64,000 nucleotides of DNA, taken from Quercus robur (taxonomy: Eukaryota; Streptophyta; Magnoliopsida; Fagales; Fagaceae). Numbering within the stretch: the stretch's first letter is position 1; each line of letters opens with the position of its first letter. Location: NCBI RefSeq assembly GCF_932294415.1, contig NC_065539.1, forward strand, positions 33,668,001-33,732,000. Reading direction: 5' to 3'. The notes under the pieces are model-generated. The model ran no database searches. It was given only the letters and a program-made list of their open reading frames with translations, and was not told the origin of the DNA. The position numbers were made by a program, and so were the translations under genes. Shown here piece after piece: positions 44,935-55,920 of the stretch.

Positions 44935-47900
44935 GAAGAATAAAGACAAGTCTTCTTCCTTTTACAACAATCGTCGTCGACAATCCAACAAAAATTTTTG
45001 CAATTTTTGCAAACGATTTGGCCATAATATTGAGACTTGCTATTAACGCAACAAATCAGTTGTTTCCATTTCTACTGCTACAGTTGCTAACACTGAAAGT
45101 GTCCAACCTATGGCTCGTCTCTGCACAGTCTTAATCTTCTGGATCCACTTTCACCATACCATTTCCAGAAATGATCTTATAAACATCATCACTAATGTCA
45201 TTCGTATGGTTGGTAATGCATCTTATTCCTCTTCTCTCTCAGCTTTATTCGGTATGTCTCCTACCTCTTGGCTTATGAATTTTGCTTGTTACAATCACAT
45301 GGCACCTCACTCGTCCTTATTTTCTAAACTTAAACCTACACCACACCCTTTTAATATTCGCACAGCAAATGGTTCCACAATGTCTGGTCATAATATAGGT
45401 TTCATTTCGACCTCCAACCTCTCGGTTCCTGGGGTCTTTAATGTTCTTGACCTTTCTTACAAATTTATTTTCTGTGGGACAATTAGCTGAGTTGGGTTAT
45501 CGCATTATCTTTTATTATTCTGAGTGTATTGTGCAGGATCTGAGGATGGGACAGGAGCTTGGGACCGGTCCCAGAGTTAGGCGTATGTTTCCCGTAGATA
45601 ACCTTCATCTTCCACTTATTGCTCTTGTTTCTGTTGTTGTAGCTGCTGCAGTTTCTTCTATTCCTTCCCTCGCACTTTGGCATGCTCAACTTGATCACGC
45701 ATCTTCCTCTCGAGTACAACAATTGGCTTCTAGAGGTTTATTAAGTTCAGTGTCTATAGAAAATTTTGATTGTGTCTCATGTCAGTTAGGAAAACAACCA
45801 GCTTTGCCTTTCAATTCTAGTGAATAAATATCCACTGATATCTTTGACCTTATTCATTCTGATGTTTGGGGGCCTTCCTCTGTCTCGATATTTTGTTGTT
45901 TTTGTTGATGATTACTCTCGCTATAGCTGGATTTTTCATATGAAACATCATTCTGAATTATTGCAAGTATATTCTAATTTTGCAAAAATTGTTGAAAATC
46001 AATTTTCCAAACATATCAAAAAATTTCGATCTGATAATGCTTTTGAGCACACTCAATATGCTTTCCAAGTTGTTTTGCATTCTTATGACATTATTCATCA
46101 ACTAACTTGTCTAGGTACCTCTCAGCAAAATGGTAAAGCTGAACGAAAACTTCGTCATATTCTTGACACTTTTCGTGCTCTCTTCTCTCTGCCAAAGTTC
46201 CTATTCCTTTTTAGGGCAAAGCTACTCTTCATGCTATTCATGCTATTAATCGCATTTTAAGTCCTGTTATCCAAAATCAAACTCCATATGAGCGCTTTTT
46301 GGGTTACCTCCTGACTATCACCACCTTCGCTCCTTCGGTTCTGCTTGTTTCGTTCTTCTTCAGCCACATGAGCATAACAAACTTAAGTCTCAGTCAAGAC
46401 TTTGTTGTTTTCTTGGCTATGACAAAACTCAAAAGGGGTATTGATGTTATGATCCTATCTCTCATCGTCTTCGTGTCTCCCGCAATATTGTCTTTTGGGA
46501 ACATCGCTCCTTTGTTGAGCTCTTTCACTTCTGTGCCTCCCTATCTTCCTCTTTTGTCTTAGATCTTTTTCCAGATGAGGCACATATTCCTTCTGTAGCT
46601 ACTTCTAATCCTCCTATAGTTGCTCCTGATTCTTATGTAGACTTCTCTGTCTAACCACCAGATATCCTTGATCCCTTTCCTAGTTCACCATTTAATGAAC
46701 AGGTGAAAGATGAATGGGTCAAAGACGAGCTACCCAACCCTGAGCTTGGGTCCCCTACTCCTGCTTCGCTTGAAGATCTTGCACAAGACATTCCGTCTAG
46801 TCACTTAACTTAGATAAGATCCATTTTTGCACATTTACTTGACAATCATTGTTACACTGCATGAGCCTCATACCTATCATGAGACTTCCACTGACCCTTG
46901 GGATTTGGTGACTCTCCACCCTGGGAAATCTGTGGTTGGTTATAAGTGGATCTATAAGATTAAGACTCGCTTTGATGGGTCCATTGAGCGCTACAAAGCT
47001 CATCTTGTTGCAAAAGGTTTTACATAGGAGTATGAAATTGATTATGAAGAGACCTTTGCTCCAGTTGCTCATATCTCATTTGTTCGTGCCCTCTTAGCTG
47101 TTGCTGCTGCTACTGTCAGTAAATGGGACATTTTTCAAATGGATGTCAAAAATGCATTCCTTAATATGGAGTTAAGTGAAGAAGTTTATATGCAACCTCC
47201 TCTTGGTCTCTCTGTTGAATCAAACAAGGTTTGTCACCTTTGATGTGCACTTTATGGCCTAAAACAAGCTCATAAACTTGGTTTGCCAAATTCAGCTCTA
47301 CCATCTCTCGCTTGGGTTACTTGACCAGTCATTATGATTCTGCCTTATTTCTTCGTCGCACTGACAAATGCACTATTTTACTTCTCATGTATGTGGATGA
47401 TATGATCATAATTGATGATAACCTCAGTGGCATTCAAGAACTCAAGGATTTTCTCAGTTAGCAGTTTGAAATGAAAGATCTTGGACATCTCAATTACTGA
47501 TTCACTCATTCTACAAATGGACTTTATATTACTCAAGCCAAGTATGCCTCTAAACTTTTGTCTCAAGCTGGACTCACTGATAGCAGGACTGTTGACACTC
47601 CAGTTGAGTTTAATGCGCATTTTACTCTCTCAGGAGGGAAACCATTGTCTAATCCCTCTCTTTACAGACGCTTGGTTGGCAACCTAGTTTATCTCACTAT
47701 CACTCGTCTAAACATTTCCTATACTGTTCACAAGGTAAGCCAATATCTGTATACACCACAATCGACTCACTATACTGATGTTCTACGCATTCTTTGATAC
47801 CTAAAGGGCACTCTTTTCCATGGTCTTTTCTACTCTGCTCAGTCTTCTCTTATTCTCTGTGTATTTTTTTATGCTAATTGGGCAGGAGATCCCATTGATC

Positions 47901-48328
47901 ACAGGTCCACCACTGGTTATTACTTTCTTCTTGGTTCTTCTTTGATTTCTTGGCGAAGTAAGAAACAAACTCATGTGGCCCGCTCCAATATTGAAGCAGA
48001 ATACCGTGCCTTTGCTGATACCACATCTGAATTCTTTTGGCTACGATGGCTTCTCAAAGACTTAGATGTGTCCGCAACCTCTGCTATTCCTCTTTATTGT
48101 GACAACCAGAGTGCCATTCATATTGCTCACAATGATGTCTTCCATGAACAGACTAAACACATCGAGATTGATTGTCATTTTATCCGTTATCATCTTGTCC
48201 ATAGTGCTCTCAAGTTGATCTCAGTCTCCTCTAAAGATCAATTTGCAAATATCTTCACCAAATCACATCCTAAGGGACACCTTCGTACTTTGGTTGACAA
48301 CCTCAAGTTGGTCTCACATCCACCTTAA
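44935..48328 (+). pseudogene. copia gag-pol remnant
   Basis: A gag zinc knuckle CNFCKRFGHNIETCY lies at about 45001-45045. The protease region (SWLMNFACYNHMAPH, about 45268) has lost its catalytic D-S-G (N-F-A here). A GAG pre-integrase block follows (LWHAQLDHASSSRVQQL, CVSCQLGKQPALPF), then the integrase core (FVDDYSRYSWIF, KKFRSDNAFEH; about 45890-46200). RT parts are GYKWIYKIKTRFDGSIERYK, VAKGFT and YVDDMII (46930-47410). The RNase H end is ISWRSKKQTHVARSNIEAEY...TKHIEIDCHFIRYH (47942-48328). Several stops and frameshifts make it inactive. Confidence 0.9.
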
Positions 48329-48341
48329 GTTTGAGGGAGGT

Positions 48342-48491
48342 TGTTATAGTGTATTAGGGTATGTGGGCTTTAGGCCTACCTAGTTTACTTGTATAGCATA
48401 CTTGTACTGCACACTCTGCATCCTATATAAAGGCATTCATGTATATTCTATTACTTGAGAAATACAATATACTTATTCAGTATTTCTAACA
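48342..48491 (+). repeat. 3' LTR of the copia element
   Basis: TGTTATAGTGTATTAGGG...TATTTCTAACA, 150 bp, with the same TATA box as the 5' LTR. Confidence 0.9.
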
Positions 48492-48496
48492 ATTAA

Positions 48497-49522
48497 GAAG
48501 CACACCATTTTTTTTTTCTCATTTGATGCCTTAACCTTAATCTTTTTTGAATAATAAATTTCTTGCTACAAAAGAGGAATAATTAAATTGCACCAACTTT
48601 TTTTTCTCAGCACATAAAATCTCAAGCGTGAAATGTGAATGGAAGAGAGGAAATGAGAAGAGATGGTTCCTTAACTATTAGAACAAAAATTCTGTTAAGG
48701 ATATAATTTGTTTTATAATTTTTTTTAACTATAAATAAATAATCACTTTCACATAAGCTCAATGCATCACTTATTATCTATTAATTCTAATTTATCATCT
48801 CAACAAATCGTTAAAAAAAAAAAATTGATAAAAGTTGTTATTAGAATTTAGAATTACTGATTAGAATAGGAACCTAAACGGCTATAAGTGGGCTGCCCTA
48901 TTATATGAAGTAGTGACAACCAACCTTTTCCTATGACTCTTTTTTTTTTTTTTTTTTTTTGGCCGTACTAATAAGTCATAGGAAAACAAGAGAATAGGTT
49001 ATAAATTTTTACCAAAAAAATGAGAAAAGAATAGGTTATAAAGTAAACAACGCCCACTGAAAAGTAATACCCGCACTTTCAGGTCTAGACAGGTACCGTT
49101 ACCCAGTGGGTTTTGGCTATCCCTAAATAAATCATAGGAAAACCAGAAAAGAGGTTAGAAACATGGGTAAAACTTGGATCCAATGGCTAGTAACCCAGTC
49201 AAGTCCTAAGAACATCACCCGCTTAAGCCTCTCAAATTTAAGCCAAAGAATCAATCAGATTGATCTATTTTCTCATTGGATTGAGTCCAACGTGTCAAAA
49301 ATAGCTGTCATGGCATTTAAATGCAAGGCGAGTTGAGTTAAGTTGAATGGTATCTCCTTATATCTTTAGTTCATGGATGAACGCAAAAGCCTTGGTTTAA
49401 GTTCAGGGAAAAGTGATGGGATATTTATGTAGCAATATTTCAGACCAGCTCAAAAAAAAAATAATTAATTAAATAAACTAGCAAGAGATGAGGTTGACCT
49501 CAAATCATGTTCCAATGGAAAC
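48497..49522. other. No gene seen
   Basis: AT-rich intergenic DNA with a poly(T) run at about 48940-48960; no repeat family or coding region recognised. Confidence 0.5.
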
Positions 49523-49886
49523 TGTAAGGACAAGATTTGCTTCACAGCCCAAATGGATGGTCAATGGCCCAATAAGTCCAAAACAATGAATTTGTTAAAG
49601 AGTAGGCTGGAAACTAAACTTGCAATGAGTTAGGTAGATAATTATCACAATAGGTTAGTTATTATTGGAAAGAATGAAACAAACAGTTTTGAACAAGAAA
49701 AGTTCTCCTTGATCAAGTCTAAGGAAGGTCTATTCTTATATATCTCTCTTAGACTTATACAAAAATTGCAGTTCTTAGGTACACAATGATTTCTCTCTAG
49801 TTTTTCTGATACTCCCTTCCCTTCTTTCATCTCAGCCCTCTACGTGTAGATTAGATTGCTAGTCTTGATACTTGTCCCATCAGTGC

Positions 49887-50607
49887 TATAAGGACTCAAT
49901 TTGTAACGACCCCAAAATGATATTGGGTTCGCATGTTAAGGGCCCAAACAATATAATTTGTAGAGCATGGGCTTGAAAAGCTAGGCCTTGGTCACCGAAC
50001 GGTGGTTAATCATGGTACTCATGGTGGACACATAGAGATGAGCTAAGGCTATCCGTGGATCTTGCTCATAAAACTTAATGTTCATCTTCTTCCTTTCCTT
50101 CTTCTGGGTCTCTGGCTTTTAGCCTCCTCCTCTTTTTGGCGCATAAGCCTTCACATTATATAGCCCTTCTCGGTTGATCTGACCCTCCATCTGTTGATCA
50201 GGCAGGTACCTACTCGAGTACCTATCCCATCAGCCACCTCCCCCCACTCTCTATTAGTTGCAATAACCGAAGCCACACTGTTCAGGAGTCTTTTCCCATT
50301 AATATGGCTAGGACGTTTATGGGCGCATTTAATGTGGAGGTGACGTCTTTACTTTGAACCACCCTCACTCCGTACCCCCATGTGAATCCCATTCTACTCG
50401 CCTTTTCTTCTGGGGGCGCTTTGGAAGCTGCCTTTGACGACATGTCGCTCTTCCCTTTGAAGTCTTGGGATGCCGAGGACAAGGTCATCCTCGGCTGCAT
50501 CTCTAGGCTATTCGATCTTTCACCACTTGTCCTCGGCATCTACTCCTCAGCACGGGCCCTGAGTCCTAATGGAGAGTGGGCCGGGTCAGAAGTTCTCTAG
50601 CCCCACA
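49887..50607 (-). repeat. 3' LTR of element B
   Basis: 721 bp, highly similar to 54777-55500. Read on the minus strand it begins TGTGGGGCTAGAGAAC. It contains the GCCGAGGAT/GTCCTCGGC inverted pair and a TATA box GGCTATATAATG. Confidence 0.9.
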
Positions 50608-50621
50608 ATAGCCCCTCAAAA
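50608..50621 (-). promoter_or_regulatory. Polypurine tract of element B
   Basis: On the minus strand TTTTGAGGGGCTAT directly precedes the 3' LTR, identical to that of element A. Confidence 0.75.
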
Positions 50622-50889
50622 TCTTGCTGTCCGGATCCTCAGCCAGATAGGAGGGTTTTGATGACATCAGGCCTCTGTCAAAGCTTGTCAATCCTTGTCA
50701 CCTATCGGTTCCTGAGACTCTTCGTCTACCCGAGACACGTTCCTGGAGCTTTTGGAAGGTGAAACGTGTCCTCATTAAATGCGGGCGGCTTTGTGCTTCC
50801 CACGTTCAACGGCGCGATGGTAATCTAACGGTGGAGATTTTCTTGCCTTTATGGGCGGGAAAATTTGTGCAGTTACTTTCGATGGGTGG

Positions 50890-50897
50890 TATAAATG
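50890..50897 (+). promoter_or_regulatory. Candidate TATA box of the antisense gene in B
   Basis: GGTATAAATGATT on the plus strand, about 250 bp upstream of the ATG at 51146 and pointing against the element's own transcription. The spacing leaves a 5' UTR of about 220 bp. Confidence 0.5.
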
Positions 50898-51145
50898 ATT
50901 TTCGAAACTGACTTATCTCTTCACTTTTGCACTTAAGAGTTCTAGCGCATATATCCTGGGTTCATCCAAATTTTCATCCAAATTCAAGTTTATCTCCAGC
51001 ACAAAAAGACTGTCTAAGGCACTTTTCCTATTTTCTATAAGTTCTCTGCCTTCACTAACTCGTGCTTTTTCTTTTCTGGGTTTATTTTTCTCTTGTTCCT
51101 CTCTTTCTCCCGTCATCCACTGAATTTGTTTAGTAACTCTAAGAG

Positions 51146-53808
51146 ATGGTTAAGTTTAGATTGAGAAAATTGGTTGATACTGAAAAGGCGATGGAAAAGT
51201 TCATCGCCGATTATAGGATTCCCCCCAACGTAAGTTTGAGGCACTGTAAGATGGGGGAATGGCATCTTTTGAAAAGGACGGGCGAGGTGGTAATTCCCAT
51301 TCTCGCCTTCATAGTGGGGGGTATGAGAATCCCAATAGGACCGGTAATGAAGAGTTATCTTAGGCATTTCCGATTGGCTCCTACCTAGTGCGCTGCCAAT
51401 ATGTTTAGGATTCTGGGCTGTGTGGATGCCTTAAACGAAAAAATGAGGCTAAGACTAACCCTTCATGACGTAAATTGGTTCTACAATCTCCAAAATTTGA
51501 AGTACAAATCCTACTACATGAAGACGAGAGACGATAGGGTTCGGCTAATCCAGTGCCTCCCCGACTCCAACAAGGGGTTGAACAAGGACTTTCTTATCGT
51601 ATCCGAAGAATGGCAGGATGGCCTTCCATGCCCGATGGTGGAGGGAGAACCAGGTGGGGTATAGAGAGTGGAAGGGTGCCAATCCTTTGTACCGTTTTAA
51701 TTTGATGTGGTTCGGTTACTAACCATGTACATGTCTTTCTTTTTTTGCAGATCCAAACGCCTTTCACCGACACTTTCATCTGGTTAATCGGGTTGATTTG
51801 GAAATTGTTCTTCAAGCGGCAGTTTTTGTAAATGACGATGATGGTCAAGTCAGAGCCGCTCACAAAATCTTAGGGTACGCTCCCCTTCAGAAGTCATTTG
51901 CCGACCCAAAGCACGTGATCAGCGCTAACCGTCCTCGGCTTCCAAAAATTACCGTAGTCGAACAAGGGTTTTTGATCTCCGAAAGATCTCCTATCCCAGA
52001 GGGCATCCCATTGGTGGGCTCTTCATCGTCTCATCACACAGCGGAGGACGAAGGTAGTTTGGGTCTGTCAGAGGAGGGTTTTGGGGCATTTGACCAAGCC
52101 GACCCATCCGAGGATCCTTCTGGTGATCTAGGTGACCCAAACTTGTCCGAAGCGGAACTGTTGTCAGTGGGAACATCCTCCCGAACTGAGATGGGTCTTA
52201 AGAGGAAGCCCCCAACCAGCCTGTTCGACCTCATTGAGGGCCAGCCGGGGAGGGATGCACAGGGAAAATCGCAATCCAATGCTCCATCTCCACCACCTCA
52301 GCCCCAACCCATCCAGACTAGGTCATCCTTTATTAAGTCACAGCCACAATCTCCCCGCCCCAAACTTCCTGCTCCTCCTCAATCAGCTCTGCCTCCTCGG
52401 CTAGAGCCCACTGACTCAAAGAGAAAGAGGAGTTCCAAGGGGAAGGAACCCATGGATGGGGGAAAATCTCAATCCTCTCAGGAGAGGGATGAAGCCCCGC
52501 GAGTTCAAAAATAGTTAAAGATTGGGCACTAAAGCAAGGGGAAAGGGATCGAAGCCCAATCCGAGCCGAACGCTTGGCTTCCCACCCCAATGTTCCACGG
52601 GGAGCCATTGCTGGAAACCGCGTCCATGAGGGACCTTGGAGATGGCAATGGCGGTTATGTGGCCGACGCATTAAGGAGAACCATGCTACTTCTTACTGAT
52701 GTGGAAGAGTTAAAGAACATGAGGATGCAAGAGGTTTTCTTTAGCGTGAAGAGGTACCTGGGTATATTAAGACTCTTGAAACCTAAGGCTTTGTCAATTC
52801 TGGCTCCTAGATTTTCATTCACAATATACTTGTCTCAATTGGCAGGCTATCCAGGCCACCTATACGATGAAGGATGAAGTGAAGAGGCAGAGTAAAGCCG
52901 CCGAGGATGAACCCACCAAACGCATAGATGCTGCGCGGACCCTCAAAGCTTCCGAGGCTGACCTCGCGAAGGCTAGGGAGGACTTAAAGTAGGCTACCCA
53001 AGAAAGGGATAGTGCCTTGGCAGGTTTAACTGGTGCCCAAAAACAGACCGAGGAATAGACAAAGCACCTACTCGATGCCGAGGAGCAATTGCAAATAGCC
53101 AAGGAGTAGATTAGTGATTTGAAGAAGAAACTGATCATGGCAAACAATGCTTAGGGCGTGGCGGAGTTTGCCCGGGATGAAGCCGTGAGGGCCAAGCAGG
53201 AGGCTGAGTTTGCCAGAAACGAGGCCGAAGCTGCTAGGGACAAGGCCGAGGAGGAGGGTTACGAGAAGGGGATGGCTGAAACCCAAGCCTTCCTTAAAGC
53301 TCAAATTCCTGGAGTATGCAGACTATACTGCTCCCAGGTTTAGGAAGAGGCCTTAAAACGAGCTAGGGTGGATACTTCGTCTGACTTATGGAAGACGGAG
53401 AGCATATTTTATCCTCCAGCCATCCGTGAGACCGCCTCCGCCAGCTCCGAGACTATGAGCGATCAACACGAGGCAGGGGTTACTCAATCAGAAGCTGCAC
53501 AGTTCATCGTCCCTCCTGGCGAGTCGATTGAAGGAGGAGAGCCTCATGATGCGACGGAAGCACCTGGAGGTATGAATCCCGAGATGCCCAAAGAGGGTTC
53601 CGAGCTTACGGTCAGCGCTCAGATCCCTGGTGCCGAGGAGCCAGCCATCCTTGTTCAGACCCTACAAGCAATTTCCCTTACTGAGGTCCCCAAGAGTAAC
53701 GAAACCGACCCTGCTCAGCCTTCCCAAGAAGGGGATGTCTCCCAGGGCCCCGAGGCTAGTCCTGCTCTGCCTTCCCAAGATGTGGACAAAACGACATTGA
53801 AGAAGTAG
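51146..53808 (+). pseudogene. Antisense three-exon gene of element B (coiled-coil protein), interrupted by stops
   Basis: Exon 1 is 51146-51653. Intron 1 has a GT donor and a TTTTTTTGCAG acceptor. Exon 2 runs from 51751 to about 52763; exon 3 is 52846-53808. Joined frames encode an N-terminal domain (MVKFRLRKLVDTEKAMEKF, MFRILGCVDALNEKM, FLIVSEEWQDGLPCP), a Pro/Ser-rich middle, a conserved block (LLETASMRDLGDGNGGYV, MRMQEVFFSVKRYLG), a long Ala/Glu/Lys coiled coil (EFARNEAEAARDKAEEEGYE), a cysteine motif (IPGVCRLYCSQV) and an acidic tail. Seven or more stops break it, nearly all where the copy in C has Gln or Trp. The intron 2 donor has decayed (TTAAGA for GTAAGG). Function unknown; related to extra ORFs of Tat elements. 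Confidence 0.8.
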
Positions 53809-54180
53809 CAGCCCTGGCCAACCTTCGTATTTGTTTCTAGTTTAATTATTTAACTAGTTTCCCTTTTATTTTGAAAACTTTATAGTTTGCTTGCAGTTGA
53901 ACTTATTAACCACATATATGAAATTCTTTTCTTCCTTTAAATTACATGTTAGTTGACCTTGCTGATGCTTACTATTATTGCGAATCTCCTGATTTTTGAA
54001 CTAGTTATCTTAACATGTATGAATGATTGTGCATATGATATATTTGGGATCATATCCTGGAATTCTAACTTACCCGCGCCCATAGGACGTTGAATTTGTG
54101 TCTGAACACACTTCTGGGGGGAGATATAGGCATCATCCGAGATATCATGCGTATTGTTAGGCTGAGCCTGGTATCTAGAT

Positions 54181-54580
54181 TTTCTTTAAGTAGTTGGTTT
54201 CCCCATAAGTTCAAGTCCGAGGACCATGCAATACCTTGGTTTTGTCCAAAACTTAGATATTTTCTTTAAGTAGTTGGTTTCCCCATAAGTTTGAGTCCGA
54301 GGACCATGCAATACCTTGATTCTGTCCAAATCTTAGATATTTTCATTAAGTAGTTGGTTTTCCCATAGGTTTGAGTCTGAGGACCATGCAATACCTTGGT
54401 TCTGTCCAAAACTTAGATATTTTCCTTAAGTAGTTGGTTTCCCCATAGACTTGAGTCCGAGGACCATGCAATACCTTAGTTCTGTCCAAAACTAAGATAT
54501 TTTCCTTAAGTAGTTGGTTTCCCCATAGGTTTGAATCCGAGGACCATACAACACCTTGGTTCTGTCCAAAACTTAGATAC
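54181..54580 (-). repeat. 80-bp tandem array of element B, five copies
   Basis: Plus-strand phase markers TAGTTGGTTTCCCCATA occur at 54191, 54271, 54351, 54431 and 54511. On the minus strand the monomer reads TTTTGGACAGAACCAAGGTA, TTGCATGGTCCTCGGACTCA and ATGGGGAAACCAACTACT, the same core as in A and C. Confidence 0.9.
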
Positions 54581-54756
54581 TTCTTTAAGTTCGGGGGGAT
54601 TAGCGCCTCGGCTAAGGTGTGGGACGTTGATCTGATGTTGGAAGCCCCTAGAACCATCCGCGCTACTGACGCTTCGAAGCGTAGCCCCTAACAACAGGCT
54701 ACTGGAAGTGATGGAGGAACTCTCTCGATCCACCGCCTTTGCCAGCGCACAAGCCT

Positions 54757-54776
54757 TTCCCACAGACGGCGCCAAT
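54757..54776 (-). promoter_or_regulatory. Primer binding site of element B
   Basis: The minus strand reads ATTGGCGCCGTCTGTGGGAA right after the 5' LTR, identical to element A. Confidence 0.7.
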
Positions 54777-55500
54777 TGTAAGGACTCAATTTGTAACGAC
54801 CCCAAAATGATATTGGGTTCGCACGTTAAGGGCCCAAACAATATAATTTGTAGAGCGTGGGCTTGAAAGGTTGGGCCTTGGTCACCGAACAGTGGTTAAT
54901 CATGGTACTCATAGTGGACACATAGAGATGAGTTAAGGCTATCCGTGGATCTTGCCCATAAAACTTAATGTTCATCTTCTTCCTTTCCTTCTTCTGGGTC
55001 TCTGGCTTTTAGCCTCCTCCTCTTTTTGGCGCATAAACCTTCACATTATATAGCCCTTCTCGATTGATCCTGACCCTTCATCTGTTGATCAGGCAGGTAC
55101 CTACTCGAGTACCTATCCCATCAGTCGCCTCCCCCCACTCTCTGTTAGTTGCAATAACCGAAACCACACTCTTCAGGAGTCTTTTCCCATTAATATGGCT
55201 AGGACGTTTGTGGGCGCATTTATTGCGGAGGTGACGTCTTTACTTTAAATCACCCCCACTCCGTACCCCCATGTGAATCCCATTCAACTCGCCTCTTCTT
55301 TTGGGGGCGCTTTGGAGGCTGCCTTTGACAACATGTCGCTTTTCCCTTTGAAGTCTTGGGATGCCGAGGACAGGGTCATCCTCGGCTGCATCTCTAGGCT
55401 ATTCGATCTTTCACCACTTGTCCTCGGCATCTACTCTCCTCGGCACGGGCTCTGGGTCCTAATGAAAAGTGGGCCGGGTCAAAAGTTCTCTGGCCCCACA
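54777..55500 (-). repeat. 5' LTR of element B
   Basis: 724 bp with intact TG/CA ends on the minus strand (TGTGGGGCCAGAG...GTCCTTACA). TATA GGCTATATAATG at about 55041-55052. Confidence 0.9.
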
Positions 55501-55920
55501 AGTACCTTCCTGAAATTTTTGTGAGTAGCTGTAAGGCTAAAAGTTACTGTTTAGGTATCACCTCCACATTAATGCAACCAGGAGGTTAGATGCAGAGCAT
55601 TTAATGAGGTGGTAGCAGCTTTCTTCTTAGATGTTTCTCAATTCTCTATTGACTCATCTCTTTTTGATGCTTATCCTTCCAAGATTGATTGCCTGTTGTC
55701 CAGTACTTGATAGGTGGTTGGCCTCCAGGCCTCCACCCCGCTGGCCGAGGAGGTATTGTTCCTTAAGCAACGTCTCCTGCTCATCATGACCTGATCTCTT
55801 CCTCAACTCAATATCTATATCTGCCTTCACCTGTACTAGTCTGTCCTCAGGTTATTTGACGTCTTCGAGCGTGGCCCACGGCCCAATACCTATATCTGGG
55901 CCCTTCATCCCTACAAAAAC

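Larger units (their letters stand above)
44085..48491 (+). mobile_element. Decayed Ty1/copia LTR retrotransposon with very short LTRs
   Basis: LTRs at 44085-44238 (154 bp) and 48342-48491 (150 bp) run TGTTA...CTAACA; TSD ATTAA is exact (44080-44084, 48492-48496). The primer site TGGTATCAGAGC (44239-44250) is complementary to initiator tRNA-Met. A purine-rich tract (GTTTGAGGGAGGT) precedes the 3' LTR. Domain order protease, integrase, RT, RNase H is that of copia. Most of gag is missing: only a zinc knuckle remains. Confidence 0.95.
49887..55500 (-). mobile_element. Non-autonomous LTR retrotransposon 'B' carrying an antisense gene
   Basis: Element orientation is minus: 5' LTR 55500-54777, primer site 54776-54757 (TGGCGCCGTCTGTGGG), 80-bp tandem array, a gene on the plus strand (opposite to the element), polypurine tract, 3' LTR 50607-49887. 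TSD is AGTGC (49882-49886) against AGTAC (55501-55505), one transition. The 3' LTR end is TA rather than TG, also a transition. No gag, protease, RT, RNase H or integrase is present. It is inserted inside the solo LTR. Confidence 0.9.
49523..55915 (-). repeat. Solo LTR split by element B
   Basis: 49523-49886 (TGTAAGGACAAG...CATCAGTGC) and 55506-55915 (CTTCCTGAAA...TTCATCCCTACA) form one LTR of about 770 bp with TG/CA ends once element B and one TSD copy are taken out. Flanks GAAAC (49518-49522) and AAAAC (55916-55920) are a 5-bp TSD with one mismatch. A minus-strand TATA (ATATATAAG, about 49737-49745) and the family's usual ends suggest minus orientation. No internal sequence remains. Confidence 0.7.
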
